A stretch of DNA of 64,000 nucleotides, from positions 310,001 through 374,000 of the forward strand of contig JALJCO010001050.1 in assembly GCA_023101725.1 (NCBI GenBank), read 5' to 3'. Below the pieces are notes generated by a model. The model saw only the letters and a list, made by a program, of their open reading frames with translations. It was not told the DNA's origin and did not search any database. This stretch comes from Atherinomorus stipes. Its lineage: Eukaryota > Chordata > Actinopteri > Atheriniformes > Atherinidae. Shown here piece by piece: positions 33,655 to 46,184 of this stretch (its first letter is position 1; each line of letters begins with the position of its first letter). The position numbers were made by a program, and so were the translations under genes.

Positions 33655-34590
33655 TATGAGTAGTCACATTTGTAATTAAATTGCAATTTTAATTAGCGCA
33701 ATTTTGTAATCGCGCCATCATGCGATTTTCCCACATCATCTGGTCATGTGAAGTAAGCAGTGCAAGTTGCCCTGCTGAAGAACACGCATATTCAGAATCG
33801 ACTCCCTGAAGTTACAAGAGCAATGGCGTCAGTCTCCTCAGAATGGGTTACTGAAAGTGTAGATATCTTAGTTCCAAAGAAAATCAGCACATCAGCCGTG
33901 TGGGATTATTTTGGTTTCTCGAAAAATGACCAAGAACAGCATCAGGTATTGTGCCGAACTTGCCTAGCAAATATTGCTACTTCATGTGTCAGCACAACAA
34001 ACTTGTCTCAACATTTAAAGCATGACAGAGTGATCAGTGCTCTCCACAAGCGCTGGCTGTTGGCCATATAGCCGACTACTTGTTTATAATCAGGATCGGA
34101 GCTGTTGGACTCTGGCTGGGTTATGATTCTGTGCAATGACGCATAGCATTTGCACTATGTGGCGCATGCAGCCAAAATGTTGCTTCTACGATCAGGCTTC
34201 CCCACTATATATTCCCCTATAGCTACTTTAGTGTGAGTCCCGCTGTGACACCGCTCTTTTCTCCACCAGAATGCTGGGGAATGGAGAGGTGGTGAAATTA
34301 ACTCCAACTCGTTGGTTTTACTTTCAAACTCTGCGGCTCCATCTCAATCCACTTATCCGTCTGCTTTGAAACCAGTGGCATCGTTCCTCATATATTTATT
34401 CATATAGGCCTATTTATGCATGCATTTACCCAGTCATGTCCTTTTGTGAGGTAGGCCTAGAAAATGTGCGGGTGTGCATGGAAAGCACATGGAAAAAACA
34501 AATCGCATTATAAATCGCAATTGCAATATTGGTAAAAAAAAAACAAAACATCGCAATTAGATTTTTCCCAAAATCGTTCAGCCCTAGACT
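33655..34590 (+). mobile_element. hAT remnant with BED zinc-finger segment
   Basis: The right end reads AAATCGTTCAGCCCTAGA, whose complement TAGGGCTGAACGATTTTGGG is a typical hAT terminus. The left part contains AATTGCAATTTTAATTAGCG-type subterminal sequence. A BED-finger reading frame lies inside. The catalytic hAT part is missing. Confidence 0.65.
33823..34071 (+). pseudogene. BED-type zinc finger fragment of a hAT transposase
   Basis: From the in-frame Met at 33823 the frame reads TSAVWDYFGFSKNDQEQHQV, then CRTCLANIATSCVSTTNLSQ and HLKHDR. This follows the BED finger pattern (aromatic W-YF, C-x2-C, then N-L-x2-H-L and a final H). The final histidine region is altered (HLKHDR instead of HLRxxH), and a stop follows soon after, so it is a decayed exon. 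Confidence 0.7.
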
Positions 34591-35419
34591 GTACTAACTA
34601 TTTTAGTCTTTTACGGAATTATTTATCCCTAACAGTGCTCTAACTCCCATTAAACAAAGCTGGTACAACAGTTTTAAAGTTTAGGGTAGTTGTAAAGGGT
34701 TCTCACTTCACTCACATTGTTTTGTCCAATCAGGGACACCGTAGTAAAAATGGTGGAACAAATATGAAAACCTCCATGTATGTGTACCCCCCCCCCCCCC
34801 AGCAAGTAGTGTTGCGGCTTCCTAATCCCTTTCTTCGCCGCTGTGAGGTGTTGGGTCCTGTATCATTTGTATGACGCGCTTCGTCCTTCAGCCTACAGAA
34901 ACGCTGGATCCAAGATGCGTTTTCGTTCATTTATTAATGACATGGAGCTATCACAGCGGTACTTAGCAGGAACAGACGGTATTGATATTAAAGTAACAAA
35001 TAATGAACTGACAGAAAAGAAAACCAGGATAAAACAATGGCAGCAAAACGTACACGTAAGCGGTCAACAAAAAATCACGGCTACCCAAACTGCCTCTCCC
35101 TCATCTCACCCAGGTGAGTGTGCACCTTTGAAACCTTTGCACCGCCCACACACGCTCACAGACAACTGTGCTCACGCCCATACACACACGTACTCCCCGC
35201 ACCAGGGCAGCACACACACGCACACATTACCAGTACCCAGTGCTTCCAAACTACATGTCCTCTATAGGTAGATATAAATGGCTCATTCTAAAAAAATAAA
35301 CACATAACAGCTATTCTAGTGTGGTGATTACACATCAATAGAAACACCGTTTTGAAATTTATATCACATCGTTATACTGTTGATATTTATTTTTTTACAC
35401 ACTGTACCTTTAAGCTATA

Positions 35420-36490
35420 TTCAAAAATATATATAGCTCCACGAGGCATTTGGAGGGAATGAAAGAACAGCCTGAAAATTAATATAAATAAATGTCAATG
35501 GGTTTGACAATGGCGCTATGTTTACATCTACAAGCCAATACAGGCCGCCATTGCAGGTTGCCATATAGTCTCTACTGTATGTTGCAATGTATGTTTGATA
35601 CAGTGAGGCTGGCACTGGGAAAACTGGGGGAGTTGGCAAGTCAAGCAGCCACTTCAGCATCCCAGAGATATTGTTATCCGTCTCCCACAAGAAGAGGGAC
35701 CTGAGAAGAGCAAAGACGAGAGTAAATTTAGGTGAAACTTATAGATGGACCCACATATAAAATTCTTCCACAGCATCAAAACTAATAAACGGCAACTTTT
35801 CTCCTGGATCCGTAACTCGATAGCTAACGTTAGCTGTGAGTTATAAAAATTCCTCTTCAATACTTTTTGGACACGGTGCAGGCTGCTAGTCACTTGATGT
35901 ATTGGCAGCGAGTCTAGCAGCCAAACAGCTGGAGTTAGTTTCCACCATTATAACTAAAACCTAGACACGAATGATGTTACTATTGCGTCTTAAATCTTGC
36001 TTTGGTTAACTTAAGCACCATCTGCACTGGTTTTAAATAGATTTTTTTAAGGGATTTATAAAGGATTTTATATAAACTGACAGGTAAAACAGCAGAAAAG
36101 CAAAAGTGGAAATGAGGCCATCACTTGTTTAGACCTGTTCAGACAAACAAAGATCTTATTGATATATAAGATATTTAGAAAATGCAAGGCTGCTTACATG
36201 ATGGATCTGGGTGATTTCCATAGTGGTGGCAGCCTCTGTGGTTGTGGGTGGGCTGGCTCCCGATGTGAATGGATATGATTTCCTTGCAGCAGCGTCATGC
36301 CAGATGTTTCTTCCCATACAGTTATTCAGTTAAAAAGAAGAGAAGCTTGAGGGTGGATGGGATTTTAAGAGGTACAGTCCAGCAAAGCAAATGGAGAGCA
36401 CATTCCCCCTGTTTTAGCTTCACTGCTCTGGCCTGTTGTTTGTCAGGTTAATTTTAAAATCCTTTTATTTGTTTTGAAGTCGTGCCCGTC
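35420..36490. other. No gene recognised
   Basis: AT-rich intergenic sequence with short ORFs on both strands and no recognisable domains or splice patterns. Confidence 0.5.
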
Positions 36491-36499
36491 CTTACCTCT

Positions 36500-36985
36500 G
36501 AGCTTTTACCTCTGAGTTGGTCCACCTTGGAGCTAGAACAGCTTTAACTCTTCTGAGGAAGCTGTCCACACGGTTAGGAGTGTTTATGGAAGTATTTGAC
36601 CATTCTTCAACACATTTGTGAGGTCACACTAATGTTGGATAAGAAGGCCTGGCTCTAAGTCTCTGCTCTAATTCATCCCAAAGGTGTTCTGTTGGGTTGA
36701 GGTCAGGACTCTACAGGCCGGTCAAGTTCATCCTCACCAGACTCTGCATCCATGTCTTTATGGACCTGCTTTGTGCACTGGTGCACAGTCATGTTGGAAG
36801 AGGAAGGGGCCAGCTCCAAACTGTTCCCACAAAGTTGGGAGCATAGAATTGTCCAAACTGTCTTGGTATGCTGAAGCATTCAGAGTTCCTTTCACTGGAA
36901 CTAAGGGGCCAAGCCCAGCTCCTGAGAAACAACCCCACACCATAATCTCCCTACACCAAACTTTACACTTGGCACAGTGCATTCA
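36500..36985 (-). pseudogene. Tc1-like transposase, C-terminal half, broken
   Basis: Minus-strand frame 36982-36758 keeps the catalytic core region ([30 protein letters not shown] with the second catalytic Asp). In a different frame it is followed by DLNPTEHLWDELEQR with the catalytic Glu. A stop and frame change between them and the loss of the first Asp region make it inactive. Confidence 0.85.
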
Positions 36986-37132
36986 GACAAGTACTGTTGT
37001 CCTGGCAACTGACAAACCCAGACTCCTCCATCAGATTGCCAGAAGGAGAAGCACAATTCGCCGCTGCTCTAGAGTCCAATGACTCTACAGAAAGTTGGCG
37101 ACCTCTTTGCATCCGCTAACCCCGCTCCTTAA

Positions 37133-37917
37133 AGGAGTGATGACATAGCAGTTAAAAACTAGTTTATGTTGTTGGAATTACTGCATATGTAAATACTCCA
37201 AAGAAAAAAACTGCATTTTTTACAGCGGAGTATTGTTTTGAAACGCCAGACCTCACTTCCTCAGTAATACAGTTGGGTCCGGTGATGATATGGAGCTTTA
37301 CCCGGAGACCACGTTGACTTCATTTTGATTGGCTACCTTATTTGGCTATGACCTTATTTGGAGAATCTAGGTCAAGCTGCGGTCGGAGTTTGCTAAAGGC
37401 TAACTGCTAGCAACATGGGCACTTCAAACAGTGTGAGCTACGTTTGTCAGACAAGACAGCATTTAGAAAATAAATAAACTTACAGGTAATGACAAGGTTG
37501 TGGCCCCCTCCCTCAGTGTTGCTGCACAAGTTTGCTTTTAAATCCATTTGTTTGAAAATCCAGACCTGACTGCACAGAAGTTACTACTAGCTCCATACAC
37601 GAAGCTGAATCAGACAGGGAGGGGGGGGGGGGAGCGGACGGTGCATAGACCGTTAGAGAGAGAGAGGGGAGGGGGGCGCTGTTTACTTGATAGTGTGCTC
37701 TTATTGGAGCAATTAAATTACGTAGAATGATAGAAACTACGTAGAATGATAGCCTGCTGTCTGATTCAACTGTTTCTGAGCAGAGAGACAAAGCTGACAG
37801 ACCATAAACAGGAACTTTGATTCTCACTCTGGACATTCACATGGCCTCATCAGTGCACAACAGATCATATTATACACCCAAAACCCCAGAAAAGTGAAAT
37901 TTGATGTCATGGCACCT
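37133..37917. mobile_element. TTAA-target MITE nested in the Tc1 element
   Basis: TTAA at 37129-37132 and 37918-37921. The termini are AGGAGTGATGACATAGCAGT (left) and complement of AGGTGCCATGACATCAAATT (right). Removing the MITE and one TTAA restores a continuous Tc1 sequence. The interior contains a poly-G and AGAG-rich patch (37618-37680) and no coding sequence. Confidence 0.88.
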
Positions 37918-38255
37918 TTAAGTTTACGTGGCTGACCACTTCGTGGCTGAGTTGCTGTCATTCCCAAACACTTCCATTTTCTTATAGGAGTGAGGAAATT
38001 TCACTACTGGATTTGTTGCCCAGGTGGTGTCCTATCACAGTTCCACCCTAGAATTCACTGAGCTCCAAAGAGCGACTCATTCTGTCACAAATGTTTGAAG
38101 AAACGGTCTGCATGCCTAGGTGCTTCATTTTATACACCTGTGGCCATGGAAGCGATTGGAACACCCGATTCCCATTATTTGGATGGGTGAGTAAATACTT
38201 TTGGTAACAGTGTTCTTCCGGGTTGCACAAAAATTGTAGTTCTTTCTTTATCCGC

Positions 38256-38605
38256 TAGGCGCTGGCTCCAAAACAGAGCAAATCCCCATAGACTCCCATG
38301 TTAAAAAGACCAACTTCACAACAGAAATAAACATGTTTACAACCTGGTACAAAAAAAAAAAAATCATTTTAGGTCAAGTTTACCTTCATGTCAATTGTGA
38401 GGGGGGATGATTTTTTTTATAACTCCATCTGTTAAGATGTTATTTAATCATGAAATTACACATAATTAGGGGCATGTCCTTCTGACTGACATGCGTCAGA
38501 CTGGGTGCCTGGTTAACAGCAAGTCTAGCGTGTCTTACCTTTAAACCACCTGTGTGTACTGTCACCCCAAAAATTTTAAAAAAAAACTGGATATCAATCA
38601 TTTGC
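38256..38605 (-). repeat. Repeat 'B', inverted partial copy
   Basis: Reverse complement of 16735-17227 (GCGCTGGCTCCAAAACAGAG; CCCATAGACTCCCATGTTAA; AGGTCAAGTTTACCTTCATG). The match ends at ATCATTTGCC, precisely where the intact copy enters its GC-rich core. Confidence 0.8.
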
Positions 38606-38690
38606 CAAAGGGGGGGCGAGCCCGAAATTGCCAATTTGGAATTTGGGGGGAGAAACGGGGAGGGGAAAAGGAAACTTTTTTTTGTTTCTA
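38606..38690. other. Possible assembly noise after the repeat 'B' core
   Basis: G-run-rich sequence (AAAGGGGGGGCGAGCCCG; TTTGGGGGGAGAAACGGGG) replaces the expected GC-rich core and left half of the repeat. See findings. Confidence 0.5.
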
Positions 38691-38779
38691 AATTTCTTGC
38701 TATTTATCTCATTCATTCTTTTGTGTTTATTTTGTGATTTTACTTCCTCAGTGTTTTTAGGCATTTTATGCTCAGCACT

Positions 38780-39117
38780 TTGTTCATGTTGTTTGTTTGT
38801 GGGTGTATGTGTGTGGGTGTGTGTGTACTTGCTACATTGTGAAAACCGTTTTGCGTGTCTAACCAGCAAAGTGAGGCCATTTTTGGAAAGTGAGGACATG
38901 GCCAGTCCTCAATAGAAAAGCCTAAAAAAAACACATTTTTGTGGGTCAAGATTTGGTTTTAGTGTTTAGGTTAGAATTAGGTTTTGGTTAGAGTTACGGC
39001 CAGGGTTAGGTTTAGACAATCAGTTGTGATGGTTAGGTTTAGGGTATGCATTGTGTCAATTGAATGCCCTCACAAAGATAGAAGTAAAGGATGTGTGTGT
39101 GTGTGTGTGTGTGTTAG
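38780..39117. repeat. Dispersed GTGTGT / GGTTAGGTT-rich repeat
   Basis: Contains GTGAGGACATGGCCAGTCCT, a stretch of TTAGGTTAGAATTAGG-type units and a (GT)n tract at 39093-39113. This combination is a common teleost minisatellite-like repeat. Confidence 0.6.
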
Positions 39118-42100
39118 TGCTGTTTTGTTGTTAGATCATTGGGAGGGACTGAGCTGGTCAAGGATGAGGACACAGGTGGGTTTTATTTTCAAAAAAAAAA
39201 ATGGTTTTATTTTATCCAAAAGAAGTTCACAAGTAAGGCAAAGAGGTCAGCTAAACAAAACTAAAATTAAGTTTTAAGGGTAACTTGAGCAACTTCAAAC
39301 TAATTGTTTCAAAATAACTCAACCAATAACCCAACTCAATTTACCAAACTGACCTAACAAACAAGAAACAAAGGGGAACTTAGATACTGGCTGATCAGAC
39401 CAGTCTCAACACAATGGGGCAAGACAAGCTAACAAAATCAACTAACAAAAAGAAACTAAACTTAACCGATAGCTTGAAATTATTTTTTATAAAACGGCTA
39501 ACTACAGAATGAATCAAATCAATTAACCCTAAATCAAAAGACATACATTTTAAACTTTAAAAAAAAAAAAATTTTTTTTTTTAAAGAAAACAAACCAGTG
39601 ATCCCCATTAACAAATTTAAAAATACAGTAATCCTAAATGTGCGTGCCATGGAATCTGTTCATTCCAACTAAGGAAGGGTTTAACCAAAAAATAAAAGTA
39701 TGAAAACATAAACTAAAGCATTATATTTAAATAACGTAATAAATAAATTCAAGCATAATGTTGGTTACCAGCATGCTGTGAAGTTTATACTGTGTGGCCA
39801 TCACAGTCATACTTTAGTGTGAAGACATATGTGAAGCACTTTGTGGTATGTTTTGTATGAAAAGTACTTTATAAATAAAATTTGATTTCTTTGATGGCCA
39901 AAAGATATTGTAAAAGCTCTCTCTTACTCTCTATATATTCTATATTCTGATTTTTTTTATTTATTTATCTGCTTATATATAGCAGATAAAATATTATATT
40001 CTAAAAAAATATATTTATATTTTATAACATCTGTCAAAGGGTAATAGATTAAAGATAATCTTTGTAATTCTGGTCAAACAACACTGACAACATTTGGATT
40101 TGGGCATGTCTGTTTCTACTTAGCTGAGCAACTTTATAGTAATTTGAAATGCTGTACAGTCACAAGTCCAACAATAACATACCGAAGCAGTCATGTAGAC
40201 ATATTCTTAAAGATTTCCAGCTCAAAACATGCATCCATCCAAAAGATGTGGAGATATGTTATCTTTGTGGCTGAAAATAGCAAACCCTTGTGGCAGAAAA
40301 AAACAAAACAAGCAGTTTTTAAAATCCTTTTTGTGTGAAGCAAGATTGAAATTCTTTTAATATGCTAATTAGAATATTTAAGAACTTTGTTGTGCACTCA
40401 TAAGTTGCTGTTTGGGGTTTTTAAACAGAAAATCACTTTCAGTTTTCCTTTAGTTTGAAAAAATTCCAGACGGGATGCAACAAAAATTGTCCTTGTTCCA
40501 TTGCTCCATGGGAATATAACAATGGAAATGATAAGAAAATACAAGTTTTCACTTCCTTATTTGAGGTCTGGTCATAAGATCCTGAGGTTTCAACCACCGG
40601 CTTGACATTTAGAGAAGAGAAAACTTGAGCATACAGTACTGACTGTTGTCTTACTGACTCATGACACAAGAATCCATCAGTATGACACGTAGCTTATTCA
40701 CACATTTGATAGTCTGGGACCTGAAATAACAGTGATTATTTTTTACTTATACATTAGACAAAACCCTTTCAGGAGGATGAGTAAGGCTAAATAAGCACGT
40801 ATGCTGTTCTTTTCTTGTTTAAATTACATGTAAGAGTTTGGATTTCATTCCCAATGAGGAACAATGTTCCTGCTTAGTGGTTTACACATTTTTCATCTGA
40901 ATATATGACATAAACATTTACTGCAGAAGTGCAATGACTCAAACTCTGCAAGTTAAATGACAAGCCGAGTAAGCTGCAGCATATAAATGATCCTCAGAAT
41001 CAAGTCTTATGATTTCCTGTTAGTAAAAAGTCCAGGGTTGCGCAAGCAGCTAGTGGAGTCTACACCCTCAAAAACACCGGAGATAAAATATGACCCATTT
41101 CTCACACTGAGTCTCCTCACCAGTGCTAATTGGCTGACGTAAGAGGCATTTGGAGGCTTTGTTTATGTCAGGATTTGCTGGTTTGTCTCTCTTTCAGCAG
41201 GATTATGCAACTGGATTAGTCATGAAACTAGTTGGACCATGGGCAAACTAAAAAATATGTTTTGAGTTCAGATACAGATCAAGAGTAGGATGCAGGAATT
41301 TACTCCAGCTCGTTGGCAGATCATGAGATAGAGCATGGGTATACGGGAGGTCTCTGCCGACAAGACTAGAATGTAAGACATGGAAGCTCTAGTTTGTTTT
41401 TAAAATATCATTTGTTATATTAAAATGAGGGGACTGTGTAAACTAAAAGATTCAACTTAAAGTTATACCGTAATTTCTGGCCACTATGGGCACTAAACCC
41501 GTAACTTCCCACAGGCGCCACAACTGCCTCAAAATTAAACAGTTTCAGTCTGTGTTTTGGAAAAGTGTTGCAGACCACTTTTAAAAACTGATTTTTATGT
41601 CTTGAAGTCATCAAGACATTGATCAAAGCGCTCCAGGTTAAATGATACAATGAGAGACGGGCTGCTCCTGAGAAGTTACAATGCCTGGTTTTTGAGAATG
41701 GCAGCCCCTCGGAGCAACGACATGCGTCAAGTGCTCTATTGACCGCAGAAATCAGCTATTTATATCAGTGATTCTTAACCATAGGGCCGTGGCCCAAGCT
41801 TGGGCCTTGAGTGCCACCTGGAGGGCCATGAAAAACGTTCTGCTTTGTACCTGTGGGCCACTAGGGCCGCGGGACCCTGCACATCAGTATAAGACACCAG
41901 CAACACTGTTATATATGAGAACTCAGTTGCAATGCATCTTCCCACCACCCGGTGGCAGTAGACTAACATGTCAATTAGTAGTTCAACAAACTCCAAACAG
42001 CAGAAGAAGACAGTTAGCTAGCCACTAGCGCATATTGAAGGTTATAAAAAAGTATTTAGAACTAAATAATGACATAAATGGCCTGTCATAAAAAAATTTA

Positions 42101-42400
42101 TGAAAGTTTAAATAAATAAAAGGTTTAAGTATTTTTTTTGATAAACTAAATATACATATTTTAAAGGTGATTTGATTGAACTTTTTATTATTTTGAATGC
42201 TTTTTATTGCTAAACCATATTATTTGTGACATTTCTATCTTTTTTTAATCCATTTCCATCAGTTTTTTCCAAGCCCCCCTTTTTGATTCTGTCGTGAAAT
42301 GTAACATTTTGAGTAAGATGATTTAAACCAGTCGAGTGTTCATATGTGAATGGGCCCCAGACTAGTTTGTATTGAAAAATTGGGGCTCAACATTGAGATA
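39118..42400. other. No gene; scattered retroposon tails
   Basis: A LINE-type 3' tail lies at about 39835-39890 (GTGAAGCACTTTGTGGTATG followed by AAGTACTTTATAAATAAA). A fragment starting CAGTGATTCTTAACCATAGG at 41768 resembles a hAT end. No ORF is convincing. Confidence 0.5.
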
Positions 42401-42424
42401 AAAAGTTACACAGTATCACTTTAA

Positions 42425-42796
42425 AGGGATACAACGCCAACAGAATGATGTGCATTAATTTTTTACTCACCCTCATGCTGAGCAAGACTGTGGAGAACTT
42501 TTTTTAATTTCTCAAATGCAGCCAGAGATCTGAGGAGTGTTTAGTTATCCACCAACTTTCATATAATGGAGTCCACTAGCACTCAAAACAAAAAGGTCCA
42601 TAAAAGTCCACAAAAACTTGTCAATATTCCTCCATACTGCTTGTCCAATGTAATCCAAGTGTCCTGAGTGGGTAGCGTTCATAATTTACTCAAAATGACG
42701 TCATTTAGTACATTTTTAAAGCCTACATTGAACTTCCTATTTGTGCTTTCATGCGAGTTCACGACACTACAGATACCACGGCAGACGAGATCGCAC

Positions 42797-42852
<56 letters not shown>

Positions 42853-43188
42853 TCCTTCTTTTAAATCAATAGCCAACCCCTGTTGTGTTTGTCTGCAGCT
42901 CATTCGCTCTTAGCACAATGTAAAGTAGTAGTAGGCGCTGAACGCCGCGGCTTCCGTAGTGTCGTAAACTCACATGAACTTACAAATAGGAAGTGAGATG
43001 TAGTACTGTTTAGGCTATAAAAATATATTAAACAATGTCATTTCGAGTAAATTCTGGACGCTACCCAAGCAGGACACTTGGATTACATTGGACGAGCAGT
43101 ATGGAGGAATATTGCCAAGTTTTTGTGGACTTTAATGGACCTTTTTGTTTTGAGTGCCGGTGAACTGTGGGTGTACTATTCCTTTAAT
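42425..43188. mobile_element. Fold-back TTAA MITE with about 130-bp inverted arms
   Basis: TTAA flanks termini AGGGATACAACGCC (left) and complement of AGGAATAGTACACCC (right). Inside, 42579-42709 and 43033-43157 are long inverted repeats (GTCCATAAAAGTCCACAAAA on the left; its complement TTTTGTGGACTTTAATGGAC on the right). The central part holds a (TTTC)n tract. Confidence 0.8.
42798..42853. repeat. (TTTC)n microsatellite
   Basis: About 14 uninterrupted TTTC units in the centre of the fold-back element. Confidence 0.95.
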
Positions 43189-43289
43189 GTCAGTTTTAAG
43201 AGAGCACAAATAAATCCACAATCATTTTAGTACAAGGTGAAAAGTACAAACAGTGAAATGATAGTTAAAAGAAAGTGGATCCAACATAA

Positions 43290-43363
43290 GCACTTTGAGG
43301 GCCCAGCAATAAAACGTGCAATATAAATGTAATCCATTATTATTATTATTATTATTATTATTA
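43290..43363 (+). repeat. Retroposon 3' tail with (ATT)n
   Basis: AGCACTTTGAGGGCCCAGCA then GTGCAATATAAATGTAATCC runs into eight ATT units, a LINE/SINE-type 3' end. Confidence 0.55.
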
Positions 43364-46150
43364 TAAAGCAGCTGTACATGGGGAAGTTGGATCAGTAACT
43401 GTGATCCAGACTGAGTCATTTTGAATCCAGCGATTTTAGAGTGTGGGACCATAAGAGTATCGTCTTATATTTCACACAAACGGACAATTTTTCTTTTTCC
43501 TTCCTCAGCAGCAGCTGGATGGCAGCCAATTATTCTGATTACTCATCTGTACTAAACGCTGCTTTCTGCTTTTCATTTCAGTTCCAGACTTTAGACAACT
43601 TTCTCTCATATATTGTTTGTATATTAGATTGGACTACAATTACACCATTGTCTAAACTAAAGGGGAGCAGAATCAGTCAAAGCCAGCAATGAGAGGACAG
43701 AACTGAAACGTATTTATTGCCCTGCAGGGAAACTTGTCAAATATAGTAAAAACATACAATTGTGCATTCTCCAAAGGCAACAGCTGAATCTCTGTTTATC
43801 ATAATGTTAAAATGACTTGTCAATGTTTCATTTCCTCAATAGCAGACAGAATGGGTGAGATCTTCCACTGGCTCTGCAACGTCTTCCCTGTTTTGTGTCA
43901 CCTTCCCTTTCCTCGTAGGCTTGAATCCTTCCTGTTTGGCCTACAGTGTGTGCATACGTGGATAGTCTTGTACCATTCTCTTTTGTGCAGGATCTCGTTG
44001 CACAGCTGTGGATCACCTCATTCAGCTACTTGATCCCTGGAATTCTCATCATTTGCCTCAGACCATGCCACACAACTAAAAACCAGGATTACTGTGGAAA
44101 ACCAGAAACTGAAACATCCATACTTAGCGAGCCATATCCTGAGAATAAAACAGGCTTAACATTTTTGCTGTCTTACTCTACTTTTGGATCCAAACCTAGT
44201 GGCAAGACACCAAAATCTAAATTGGAAACATGCACTGTATTATTACAAATTTTCACAGAGGGAAAATTTCTCATATTTGACTCAAGACTGTCTGACTGAA
44301 TGATATATTTAAAATTGGGACTGAACAAGCTATACTCTCCTAAATCAGCTATTAAACCAAAATAGATAAATTAATACATTATGCAGTGAACTAAATTCAC
44401 TTATAAAGTCTGAGACCTCTCAAAAATAAAAGCATCCTCAGATGTCACTTGGAACAAAAGTTATTTGTATGAACGTGCCAAGAAAATGAGGACAAAACCT
44501 GATCAGACTGTAGAAACCTTGTGTATAACCACTAGATTGTAATCTCCAACAGACCAACCAGCAGTATCATTTACACAATTTCTCACAACTGTCTATACAT
44601 CCACAGAGAGGAGCATCCCAGGAGTAAAGAAACTGTTTAATATCAAAAATAAACTTGGTAAAACTGTGCAAGTTCAGAAATTCATACTCAGGAATTGTAA
44701 TGCAATAAAACAAAATGCCCAGCAGGTGGCAGTATTTCACAATTTGAGACCAAAAGCAGGTTCCTTCCTTTAAGCGATGAAGAGGTTCTGAAAAAAATTT
44801 AACTATGATAAAAATAAAAATTAAAAACCTGTAAAATTGTAAATGTGATTTATTGGGGAAAGGGGGGAAGAAAAAGAGCTGCTTGAACAGTGTTTCTATT
44901 AGTTACATGCAAGTTAACACAGTTCAACAGTTAGTGTGCATTCACATACACAAGACCCATTTTCACCTTCGCTACTTTAAGTTTTATTTTCTATATCTGT
45001 ATTTTAAACTGTGTCCTATTAAGGATTTAATATGTTAGTAAAGAAAAGGTCAACTTAGACAATGAATAACAGGAATGAGGGTTTAAGTAAAGTCTGCACA
45101 CTGTCATGGCTGTTTTTTTTTGTTTTTTTTTAATCCAACACCAACATAATTTACTATTTTCATGTGGAAAACATCTGTGACAGATATTTGTATGCTGGTA
45201 ATATATTGTGCACTGCTCCACAGCAGCTTCAGCAGCCTAAAATATTTGGCATTAGGTTTCCAGTTTTTTGTTTCTGCATTGATGTAAAGTTTTTTCTGCA
45301 AGCCTTGTTTTAGCTGATCGTGTCACAATCAAACTCTCGGAATGTTACTGCGTCACTTGCTTGGCTGTGTTGACCCGATTGTGTCTGTTATACACTGCAG
45401 TTTTTTTTGTTGTTTTTTTTTACCTCCCCCCATCTTAAAGATTCTAGATTTTTCTTTTCTTTTGTTGTCTTTTGTTGTCTTTTCTTTTCTTTTCTTTTCA
45501 GGAATCAGTGTTTTTTTTTTGTTTTTTGTTGAAATATATTGTCTTTGTGAGAGTTTTGGCTGTATTTTGTAAAGTCCTCCTTCTGTTATCACACATTAGA
45601 TTTGAAAATCTTTTTACTTATATTTGCATGTACACATGAAAATGACCAGTGTTGTAACAAAACATCGATTAACATCAATTCAACTGTTATTGAACCAATA
45701 GCATCAATCCAAAGTGAATCTATCAAACATGGTTACTGCAATCATTTCTGAAACATGTAAGAAAGACAAACAACATTTTACATCTTAATTTAGAGCTGCA
45801 CTGAACTTTGGCAGATGTCTCATCTTTAACTCTCTCAGTCAATAACAGTCTGTCTGATATTGATGTCTTATTTCTTGCTCCGTTACTTGCGCTCTCTCTC
45901 ATTTCTTCACTTCCTCGAGGAATGTCCTGTTGTTTTTCTTTGCTGAATCAGCCTTGGTGCTTTTTTTTAAATGACTAGTGTGTTGATATCCAGTTTCTAG
46001 CATGTAAGATGGTGCCTCAAGGCAAAGCCCAGCTGCCAGTCAGGACTCGGCAGGGCAGTGAAGACTTCAGGAATGCACATCATAAATGTCACTGTGCCAT
46101 CAAAACAAGTCAGAAGCTTTGTGGTATGTAAGAAAACCAACAACCATGTA
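43364..46150. other. No gene recognised
   Basis: A retroposon-like terminus occurs near 43705-43740 (TATTTATTGCCCTGCAGGGA). Plus-strand ORFs at 43812-44299 and 44853-45038, and poly-pyrimidine frames near 45340-45570, have no recognisable domains. Confidence 0.5.
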
Positions 46151-46184
46151 CAGTATACTGTTATATATATATATATGTGTATAA

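Larger units (their letters stand above)
33461..35409. mobile_element. TTAA-flanked composite MITE (AGGTACA...TGTACCT)
   Basis: TTAA stands at both outer edges (33457-33460 and 35410-35413). The termini are AGGTACATTGTGTAAGAATT (left) and complement of AGGTACAGTGTGTAAAAAAA (right). The interior has been expanded by the hAT remnant described next. It belongs with the fragments at 24517 and 46735-47074. TTAA targets are used by piggyBac and Kolobok-type transposases; the family is not resolved. Confidence 0.7.
36500..38215 (-). mobile_element. Tc1-like transposon split by a TTAA MITE
   Basis: The minus strand starts at GAACACTGTTACCAAAAGTA near 38215 and shows the Tc1 5' part (38210-37922), then after the MITE (37917-37133) continues through the middle and 3' part (37128-36500). 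The transposase parts are in several frames. The complementary halves and one TTAA on each side show the MITE landed inside an existing Tc1 copy. Confidence 0.82.

Noticed and set aside
34843..35271. 142-codon plus-strand ORF with a His-Thr-rich tail
   Set aside because: Lies inside the TTAA composite element; the tail is translated ACAC-type simple sequence.
43812..44299. Overlapping plus-strand ORFs (73 and 117 codons)
   Set aside because: No recognisable domain, no splice signals consistent with a gene, and surrounding retroposon tails.
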